Shown one piece after another: positions 42,555 to 48,881 of a DNA stretch of 64,000 nucleotides. Origin of the DNA: CAWBRT01 sp963832785 (GTDB taxonomy: Bacteria; Acidobacteriota; Terriglobia; Terriglobales; Acidobacteriaceae); contig CAWHVF010000005.1 of the NCBI GenBank assembly GCA_963832785.1, positions 2,356,001 to 2,420,000 on the forward strand, given 5' to 3'. A program made the position numbers and the translations under genes. How positions within the stretch are numbered: the first letter of the stretch is position 1; each line of letters begins with the position of its first letter. The notes below the pieces were generated by a model that had not been told where the DNA came from, did no database searches, and was given only the letters and a program-made list of their open reading frames with translations.

Positions 42555-43088
42555 ATGATTGCGGAGAGTAAGATTCAGACCGATTTTCAATTGAAGCTCA
42601 ACGTGGTCGACGCGAAGCTTCACAGCGTGCGGCTGATGGTGAACGGCGAGCCGCGCGCGGCGCGGGTCAAAGCCAACCTTACCCTGCTGGAGCTGCTGCG
42701 CGATCACTTCGGGCTGATGGGGACCAAGGTCGGCTGCGAGACCGGCGACTGCGGCGCCTGCACGGTGCTGCTGGAGGGAGATCCGGTCAACTCCTGCCTG
42801 ATGCTGGCGGTCGAAGCCGACGGGCGCAGCATCACCACCATCGAAGGCCTGGAGCGCGAGGGCCGCCTGGACGCGGTTCAGCAGGCCTTCCTCGATCACG
42901 GCGCGGTGCAGTGCGGATACTGCTCGCCGGGGATGATCCTCTCCGGGCGGGCCCTGCTGGATCGCAATCCTCACCCCACCGCCGAGGAAGTGCGCGAGGC
43001 AATTTCCGGCAATCTCTGCCGCTGCACCGGCTACGTCAAAATCGTGGAGGCTATCCTGGCTGCCGCCCGTGCCGAAACCAAGGCGTAG
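42555..43088 (+). CDS. 2Fe-2S (small) subunit of molybdenum hydroxylase
   Basis: A 177-aa iron-sulfur subunit. The plant-ferredoxin-type cluster ligands are in GCETGDCGACTVLLEGDPVNSC and the second cluster in QCGYCSPGM and NLCRCTGY, all intact. It relays electrons from the molybdenum centre to FAD. ATG 42555 with GAGAGG upstream. The gene order large-medium-small differs from the common medium-small-large order but is a known arrangement. It carries a 20-residue N-terminal extension. Confidence 0.96.
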   Translation: MIAESKIQTDFQLKLNVVDAKLHSVRLMVNGEPRAARVKANLTLLELLRDHFGLMGTKVGCETGDCGACTVLLEGDPVNSCLMLAVEADGRSITTIEGLEREGRLDAVQQAFLDHGAVQCGYCSPGMILSGRALLDRNPHPTAEEVREAISGNLCRCTGYVKIVEAILAAARAETKA

Positions 43089-43094
43089 AAGCTA

Positions 43095-43174
43095 AACCAC
43101 AGAGTTGCACAGAGCAGATCAAGCTCGACTTGTGGCACCTGCATTCTCTGTGTCCCTCTGTGTCCTCTGTGGTT
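43095..43174. repeat. AACCACAGAG...CTCTGTGGTT palindromic repeat, copy 1
   Basis: An 80-bp imperfect palindrome downstream of the 2Fe-2S gene. Its reverse complement closely matches 60467-60552 across the whole length, so this is a dispersed repeat in two orientations. Confidence 0.85.
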
Positions 43175-43246
43175 AATTCTCCGGCCCGCGAAGAACATTT
43201 GCTATGCTTTTTAATGCAGAACTACAGTAGGTGTATCCCAACAGAC

Positions 43247-43352
43247 GAACGTCATCCCGACCGGAGCAAAGCGGAGTGGAGGGATCTTGCGTTGCTTGAC
43301 AAGACACAGGATTCCTCGACTCGCGACGCCAGCGTCGCTCGCTCGGAATGAC
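43247..43352. repeat. GTCATCCCGA...TCGGAATGACG dispersed repeat
   Basis: A ~105-bp repeat beginning GTCATCCCGACC and ending CTCGGAATGACG, with near-inverted ends. Related copies are at 48224-48344 and (partial) 53385-53430. It fills the gap before the DinB gene. Confidence 0.7.
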
Positions 43353-43421
43353 GCCCATTTCTTGGCATACAGCAACTCTGGTTCTGCTGTAAAAGCGCCG
43401 CCACCGCGGCCGGAGCTCTAA

Positions 43422-43922
43422 ATGGCTATTCGTGACCTGCTGCTTCCTGAATTCGACCAGGAGATGGCAAACACCCGCAAACTTCTCGAACGCGTTCCCG
43501 AAGACGATTTCGCGTTCAGGCCTCATCCCAAGTCGATGGCCCTCGGCCGCCTTGCCGGTCACGTCGCCGAGCTGCCGGGCTGGGTTGTGCCCATCGCGCA
43601 AAGCCAAATGCTGGAGCTCGACCCCGGCACGTACAAGCCCTACACCCCGCAATCGGTGAAGGAGCTGCTGGAGTCGTTCGACAACAAAGTGCGCGAGGCG
43701 CGCGCCGCGCTGGCGGGGGTTACCGACGAGCAATTTGGCGTTGCCTGGACCCTGAAATTTGGCGGCAAGACGATATTCACCCTGCCCAGGGTTGCCGCCT
43801 ATCGCGCCATGGTGATGAGCCACATGATTCATCATCGCGCTCAGCTCGGAGTCTACCTGCGCGTGACCGAGGTAGAGATTCCCGGCATGTACGGCCCTTC
43901 GGCTGACGACGTGAAGCGCTAG
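43422..43922 (+). CDS. DinB family protein
   Basis: A 166-aa four-helix-bundle protein of the DinB/YfiT superfamily. The metal-ligand His residues are seen in RLAGHVAELPGW (residues about 42-53) and HMIHHRAQLGVYLR near 142-155. Members are putative metal-dependent hydrolases or thiol transferases; the specific role is unknown. ATG 43422. It stands alone between two noncoding stretches. Confidence 0.88.
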   Translation: MAIRDLLLPEFDQEMANTRKLLERVPEDDFAFRPHPKSMALGRLAGHVAELPGWVVPIAQSQMLELDPGTYKPYTPQSVKELLESFDNKVREARAALAGVTDEQFGVAWTLKFGGKTIFTLPRVAAYRAMVMSHMIHHRAQLGVYLRVTEVEIPGMYGPSADDVKR

Positions 43923-44402
43923 GCTCGCGTTCCACGGTTGCGAAAATTTCCATCGACCCTGGCTGGGCAGGCGCCGCTCTGGCGTCTGCCGCGGAGCTTG
44001 CAACCAGCAATTACGGCGCGGCTTCCAGCAAAGCGGAGCCATCTTCGCCGGCTGCCGTGCCGGTTGCGCCCGCCAGGAGCTTCTCGATTGCCCGGCTGCG
44101 CTTCCGATGCGAAGACGGCAAATCTGCCGCGCGCGGATTACGGCGTAAAACTTTTCTCTTCTGTTTCCCATTTCGGTACCAAATTGCCCCAGAAATGTCA
44201 CTTAAGTGCCGGACGGACAAAAAATCACACTGGTTTGTGACTCTCGTCATGGCCTAGAATGTGCTCTGAATAAGAAAGTATCTAGTCCTGAGCGAAACAA
44301 GTGTGCCAACAACCAAGTTTCGTCAGGAGTATCCGTATCTGTACTGTGTCGAAGCTGAAGTTGTTGTTGTTTGGAAATTCCCCGAAAGGTTTTGGAGAGG
44401 AA
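43923..44402. other. Noncoding gap upstream of the porin gene
   Basis: About 480 nt with no convincing gene. The last 200 nt before the porin are AT-rich and should hold its promoter; a TAGAAT -10-like hexamer lies at 44254-44259, but a good -35 at the right distance is not evident. Confidence 0.35.
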
Positions 44403-46214
44403 ATGAGGAGAATAATTGCTGGAACGCTCGCACTCACAGTGTTGAGTTCGACCTGGCTGCTGGCCGCTGAAGGCGCCACGAAGGCTATGCCGAAGCCCAA
44501 GAAGGCTCCGGCGAAGGCTGCGAAGATGGTCAAGAAAGCTCCGCCGCCGGTCTCCGCGCAGATGCAGCAGATGAAGGATCAGCTCAACCAACAGCAGCAA
44601 CAGATCAACCAGTTGCAACAGCAACTTCAACAGAGCAATCAGCAGTTGCAGGCGACGCAGCAGTCGATGCAGGCCAATGTGCAGAAGGCCTCTATGGACG
44701 CGGCTGCAGCGCAGCAGGCTGCCGCATCCGCGCAGCAGTCCGCCAACAGCCTGAACTCGTCTGTTGCCGATCTGAAGACCACCACCGCCACCATGTCGCA
44801 GACGCTGGCCGCAACGCAGAAAGACGTAAAAGAGCTGCTGAGCCCGCTGGCGATCCGTTACAAGGGCATTACCATCACCCCCAACGGGTTCATGGATCTG
44901 GGCGCCGTTTATGCTGTTCACAACATGAACAGCGACATCAACGCCAATTTCGCCGCCGCGCCGCTGAGCGGCACGGTCAACACTGCCATGCATCAGTTCC
45001 GCATGTCTTCCCGCATCTCGCAGGTGGGCTTCCTGGCTCAGGGCAATGCCGGCAATGCCAAGCTGTCCGGCTTCTGGCAGATCGACTTTGAGCAGCAGGG
45101 AACTTCAACGAACTTCAACTCCAGCAATAGCTTCGTACCGCGCATCCGCCAGGCGTGGGGACGCGTTGAGCTGCCGAGCGGCTGGGTAATTTCCGCCGGC
45201 CAGATGTACACCCTGAACTCACTCAACCGGAAACTCGCTTATAACCTGACGGAATGGACTGCGACTAACGAAGACCAGGCGACGGATGTTGGTGCAGACA
45301 CTACCAACCGCGTGCCGAGCATTCGTTTCATGAAGGTCTTCGCGAATGGCAAGCAGGCCATCGCGTTCTCGGTTGACCAGCCCGACTACAGTAGCACTAC
45401 AGCTCCGGCTGCGGTGCAGGGTCCAAAGACAACTGCCGCCGCTGCCAGCGGCACAAACTATATTGCCCAACAGGACCCGGTCACCATTGCCCCGGATCTG
45501 TGGCTGAAGTATGCCGTAGACACCAAGCATGGACACTTTGCAGTTAGGGGTGTGACCCGCTTCTTCCAGGACTACCTCACGCCGGCTACGGCAGTTTGCA
45601 CACTGGCTTCAGGTGTATCACCCGCACAAACGGCGGGCGCCTGCACCGGCAATGCCACTGGCGGCAAAACCAACACCTCCATCGGCTACGGCTTCGGCTT
45701 TGAAGCCGGCGTTCCGGTCACCAAGAAGGTTGACTACATGTTCACCGGCTTGGCTGGCCGCGGCATTGGCCGCTACCTGAACGCCACCAACAGCAACGAC
45801 GTAACCTTCAACCCCACCTATGCGCTCGTGCCGATCAAAGCGGTCGGCGTCACTACCGGGTTCGAATTCCACCCGGCGCCGAAGTATGATGTCAACGTGT
45901 ACGTCGGCACCGAGTACTACGCTCGCACCGCGTACGGCACATCCGGCTACGGCGTTGCCGCCGCTGGCACCGTACCGACGGACAACAAGAACATCGACTG
46001 GGTGCTGGGCAACATTATTTACCGCTGGTACCGGGGCGCCTATGGCACCTTCCAGACCGGCGTCTACTGGGAGTACTTCAAACGGCAGACCTGGGCAGGC
46101 ACGTTGGCCGCGGGTAATTGCACTACCGGCGGTATCAGCTACGTGTTCGACAACTGCACCGCCAAGGGTTGGAACAGTGTCGGTTGGCTCTCCATCCGGT
46201 ACGTTCTGCCATAA
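44403..46214 (+). CDS. Outer-membrane porin-like protein with Gln-rich coiled coil
   Basis: A 603-aa exported protein. Signal peptide at residues 1-21 (IIAGTLALTVLSSTWLLAAEG), a Lys/Pro/Ala-rich linker, a Gln-rich coiled coil (about 50-115, QQQQINQLQQQLQQSNQQL), then about 450 residues of alternating beta-strand pattern (SRISQVGFLAQG, GRVELPSGWVISAGQMYTLN), ending with an aromatic C-terminal strand WLSIRYVLP. It fits a porin with periplasmic peptidoglycan- or trimer-linking coiled coil. ATG 44403 has GGAGAGG just upstream; a strong terminator follows. Confidence 0.85.
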   Translation: MRRIIAGTLALTVLSSTWLLAAEGATKAMPKPKKAPAKAAKMVKKAPPPVSAQMQQMKDQLNQQQQQINQLQQQLQQSNQQLQATQQSMQANVQKASMDAAAAQQAAASAQQSANSLNSSVADLKTTTATMSQTLAATQKDVKELLSPLAIRYKGITITPNGFMDLGAVYAVHNMNSDINANFAAAPLSGTVNTAMHQFRMSSRISQVGFLAQGNAGNAKLSGFWQIDFEQQGTSTNFNSSNSFVPRIRQAWGRVELPSGWVISAGQMYTLNSLNRKLAYNLTEWTATNEDQATDVGADTTNRVPSIRFMKVFANGKQAIAFSVDQPDYSSTTAPAAVQGPKTTAAAASGTNYIAQQDPVTIAPDLWLKYAVDTKHGHFAVRGVTRFFQDYLTPATAVCTLASGVSPAQTAGACTGNATGGKTNTSIGYGFGFEAGVPVTKKVDYMFTGLAGRGIGRYLNATNSNDVTFNPTYALVPIKAVGVTTGFEFHPAPKYDVNVYVGTEYYARTAYGTSGYGVAAAGTVPTDNKNIDWVLGNIIYRWYRGAYGTFQTGVYWEYFKRQTWAGTLAAGNCTTGGISYVFDNCTAKGWNSVGWLSIRYVLP

Positions 46215-46236
46215 CCATTTTTTCAACTTGAACCCT

Positions 46237-46264
46237 GGCTGCCGGCTACCCCGGCAGCCTTTTT
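46237..46264 (+). terminator. Rho-independent terminator of the porin gene
   Basis: Perfect 9-bp stem GGCTGCCGG (46237-46245) and CCGGCAGCC (46251-46259), 5-nt loop, followed by TTTTT. It lies 23 nt after the porin stop. Confidence 0.9.
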
Positions 46265-46265
46265 A

Positions 46266-46602
46266 TTTACAGCTTGTTTCGTAAATGGTTTTGAATGGTT
46301 TCGACTTTAGGAGAGAGGGGTTATCGTGGAAGCCCACGGCTTTAAAGCGGTTCCAGAGTTGATGTACTCACTAACCGTGGAAGCGCCGGGCTTTAGCCCG
46401 GCGAACCGCAGTCGGAAAGGAATCGGCTTTAGCCGCGGTGTTGGACCGCAGGGGCTGAAGCCCCTTAAATTAAGGTGGGCCTATTCACCGGGCTAAAGCC
46501 CGGTGCTTCCACCTGGGTACAGCAACTATAAATTTGCTTTAGCCGTGGGGACCAAGGCATCAGTCTAAAGCGGCTTTAGCCGCCGTGGCGATCTATGCAC
46601 AG
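46266..46602. repeat. Dispersed repeat, left part, carrying a nested 197-bp insertion
   Basis: Matches 29219-29354 at both ends, but is split at the GGCTTTA palindrome by 46345-46541, which is flanked by GCTTTA on both sides (46339-46344 and 46536-46541). The insert is itself built of palindromes (CGCCGGGCTTTAGCCCGGCG, GGGGCTGAAGCCCC, CACCGGGCTAAAGCCCGGTG). The repeat then stops at 46602, where the IS element begins. Confidence 0.8.
46346..46395. repeat. 50-bp perfect inverted repeat, left arm
   Basis: Exactly reverse-complementary to 48430-48479. The pair encloses about 2.0 kb containing the IS110-family element and the second half of the split repeat. Confidence 0.95.
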
Positions 46603-46620
46603 TGATTTCATGACGAGATC

Positions 46621-46680
46621 GGCTCCTGGCCGAGTACATTGGTTGTCGCTGAACAAGACCAAGGCTCGGGGACAGGAGCC
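46621..46680 (+). promoter_or_regulatory. Hairpin covering the transposase ribosome binding site
   Basis: GGCTCCTG (46621-46628) pairs with CAGGAGCC (46673-46680), and CCGAG (46630-46634) with CTCGG (46665-46669). The AGGAG binding site (46674-46678), five bases before ATG 46684, is within the stem, so transposase translation should be repressed when the leader is transcribed in full. Confidence 0.6.
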
Positions 46681-46683
46681 GAC

Positions 46684-47722
46684 ATGTTGATTATAGGCTG
46701 CGATTATCACCCGAGGTTTCAGCAAATCGCATTTGTGAATACGGAGACAGGAGAATGCGGTGAGCGGCGGTTGGAACACAACGGGGAGGCGGAGCAGTTC
46801 TACCGTTCACTGGCGGGCCAGGTGGTGCGGGTTGGGATGGAAGCCAGTGGGCACTCGCGTTGGTTCGAGCGCTTACTGGCGGAGTTGGGACAGGAGTTAT
46901 GGGTTGGCGATCCGGCCAAGATTCGGGCGGCCGCCACGCGCAAGCAGAAGACCGACCGGCGGGATGCCGAGCATATCTTGCAGCTGTTGCTCAGCGGGCA
47001 GTTTGCCCAGCCTGCGCATCTGGGTACCGACAGCGGCGCAGCGCGACGCACGGCAGTTGGTGATACACCGGCACCGCTTAGTGCAGATGCGGACGCGGGT
47101 GAAGAACCAGTTGCGGGCGATTGCGCTGAACGAAGGCCTGGGGCGCAGGCCAGGGCTGTGGAGCAAGCCGGGGCAGGAGCAGTTTCGGGCGCTGGTGTTG
47201 CCGGCGTGGACGGCGCAACGGCGGCAGGACAATCTGGAACTGCTGGCCGAGCTAGAACGGCGCACCACCCCGCTGGACCAGGCGGTGGAGCAGGAAGGGG
47301 CGCGGCGGCCGGAGGTGGCACGCTTGCAGACGCATCCCGGAGTCGGTCCGATCACGGCGCTGGCCTTCGTGCTGACGATCGGCGATCCGACGCGCTTCCG
47401 CTGCGGCAAGCAGGTGGCCAGCTACCTCGGCCTGACCCCCGCCGAGGACAGCTCGGGCGGGCGGCAACGGCTGGGGCACATCAGCAAGCAAGGCAACGCC
47501 TTGTTGCGGGGGCTGCTGGTCGAGGCGGCGCATGCGACCGCCCAGCACGAGCCCGAGTTGGGGCGGTGCTACCGGAGACTGGCGATGAAGAAGAACCGCG
47601 CCATTGCCGCCGTAGCCGTGGCCCGCAAGCTGGCGGTGCGGTTGTGGTGGATGTGGAATCGCGGAGTAGGCTATGAAAGCTTCGCGAATTCCGGTTCGCA
47701 TGCAGGGGGAAGTCCGGTTTAG
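46684..47722 (+). pseudogene. IS110-family transposase, frameshifted
   Basis: The N-terminal DEDD (RuvC-like) domain starts at ATG 46684: IIGCDYHPRFQ, VGMEASGHSRWFE and KTDRRDAEHILQLL give the Asp/Glu/Asp residues. After about 110 codons the reading frame must shift by +1 near 47005-47020 to continue with RIWVPTAAQRDARQLVIHRH and the C-terminal transposase domain (LQTHPGVGPITALAF, GHISKQGNALLRGLL with the conserved Ser), ending at 47722. Each domain looks intact, so the shift is either a single-base mutation or, less likely, programmed frameshifting. Confidence 0.88.
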
Positions 47723-47992
47723 CCGGTGGGGTGAAGTTGATCCCCGACACAGTGATTGGACACCCTGCCTCCCTTGAGAGCAAGGGAGTTTGAAACAGGA
47801 ATCATGGTACCCGCGCGGCGGGATCGAATACATGGCTGGTGGGACCGGGTCGTCCCACACAACGATCACGAGGCGAGCCTTGGTCGGCAAAGCAAAAGCA
47901 ACAGCAACACCAAAACCAAAACCGCTGGGGAAGAGGAAAAACAAAACCCCACCCCCGCGCCAAGGTGTGCTTGACAGCGGAGATCTCGTCAT
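47723..47992 (+). ncRNA. Candidate bridge RNA region of the IS element
   Basis: The noncoding right end of the element has no plausible gene. In IS1111-group elements the structured bridge RNA that pairs with target and donor DNA is encoded at this end. Stems are visible around 47723-47760, and an A/C-rich, G-poor single-stranded-looking stretch lies at 47885-47945. Neither the RNA ends nor the guide loops can be fixed by eye; this is inference from position. Confidence 0.4.
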
Positions 47993-47994
47993 AC

Positions 47995-48062
47995 AAGCGC
48001 CTAAAGGCGTTATTGTTAAGCCCATTGTTTCCCACGCCTGAAGGCGTGGGCTTCCACCGCGC
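47995..48062. repeat. Dispersed repeat, right part, resuming after the IS
   Basis: GCGCCTAAAGGCG, then CCCACGCCTGAAGGCGTGGG and GGGCTTCCACC, matching 29355-29412. Together with 46266-46602 it forms one interrupted copy. Confidence 0.85.
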
Positions 48063-48223
48063 TCTAGGCAATTATTCACTTCAAGTTAGAGGAGCGCCAT
48101 TCCGGCCGCAGCCGCGCAATCGCGATCCCTTTCCGACTGCGGTTCGCCGGGCTATTGAGGCCTGCAAAAGTAATGCCCCAGGCTTCTGATGGATGACCGA
48201 TGTGTCTAGATCAAAATATTGAG

Positions 48224-48344
48224 AACGTCATTCCGGCCGAAGCCGTGCGCGGCGCGGCGGAGTGGAAGAATCTTGTGTTTTGCCGCGAAAACACAAGATG
48301 ACTCGACTCCGGCGACTACGCGCCTCCGCTCGCCATGACGTCTC
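48224..48344. repeat. GTCATTCCGGCC...GCCATGACG dispersed repeat
   Basis: About 120 bp related to 43247-43352 (common parts GTCATTCC, AGTGGAAGAATCTTGTG-like and ACTCGACTC). No gene is seen between 48063 and the tRNA. Confidence 0.65.
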
Positions 48345-48429
48345 TTTCTTAGATACACGATCACTGTAATGGGATCCTAATCACATCGAACATGTGCTGC
48401 CCCTGGGAGATAACATATGCGGCAATCAA

Positions 48430-48479
48430 TAAAGCCCGGCGCTTCCACGGTTAGTGAGTACATCAACTCTGGAACCGCT
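48430..48479. repeat. 50-bp perfect inverted repeat, right arm
   Basis: Exact reverse complement of 46346-46395. It lies about 70 bp from the 3' end of the tRNA-Leu gene. Confidence 0.95.
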
Positions 48480-48546
48480 CTAACTCGCCATGACGCTTTT
48501 TGCTTGGAGGCATTACCGCTGGATCCGCTGCCTGGAGATTGTTAGC

Positions 48547-48635
48547 TGGTGCCGGGAGGGGGAGTTGAACCCCCACGAGGGGTGAACCTCGGCGGATTTT
48601 GAGTCCGCTGCGTCTGCCAGTTCCGCCATCCCGGC
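48547..48635 (-). tRNA. tRNA-Leu (anticodon CAA)
   Basis: Class II tRNA read on the minus strand. Acceptor GCCGGGA pairs with TCCCGGC followed by A and encoded CCA. The anticodon stem GCGGA/TCCGC has loop CTCAAAA, giving anticodon CAA. A long variable arm (CGAGG...CCTCG) and T arm GGGGG-TTCAACT-CCCCC complete the fold. It reads UUG leucine codons. Confidence 0.97.
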
Positions 48636-48881
48636 GATCGGTTGGCATTTCCAATCTAGCACACTTCGGAAGCAGCTCCCAATCTCCGGCGTATGGGGTC
48701 CGGCGGCGTCAGAACCTTTCGTTCCAGAAGAGCCGCAACAGGCGCCTGACCGCTATCAAGCGAGCAATTCTTTGCGACGCGCGTTCGCAGGCGGGTGGCT
48801 CACATCTGCGCGCTTTTCGCAGATGTTGGATTTTATTTCATCCGCATCCGTCAAAATCAGGCAGATGTGGAGCGCCTCGCC

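Larger units (their letters stand above)
46603..47994 (+). mobile_element. IS110-family (IS1111-group-like) insertion sequence
   Basis: About 1392 bp, delimited by comparing the split repeat (46266-46602 plus 47995-48062) with its uninterrupted copy at 29219-29412. It has 11-bp subterminal inverted repeats ATGACGAGATC (46610-46620) and GATCTCGTCAT (47982-47992), an 81-nt left end, a DEDD-type transposase gene and a 272-nt noncoding right end. Subterminal repeats and a long 3' noncoding end are features of the IS1111 group. No target duplication is evident, as usual for IS110 elements. The exact ends may be off by a few bases. Confidence 0.85.

Noticed and set aside
48547..48635. tRNA-Leu as the attachment site of a genomic island
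   Set aside because: The IS patch and inverted repeats are nearby, but no integrase gene and no duplicated tRNA 3' end were seen.
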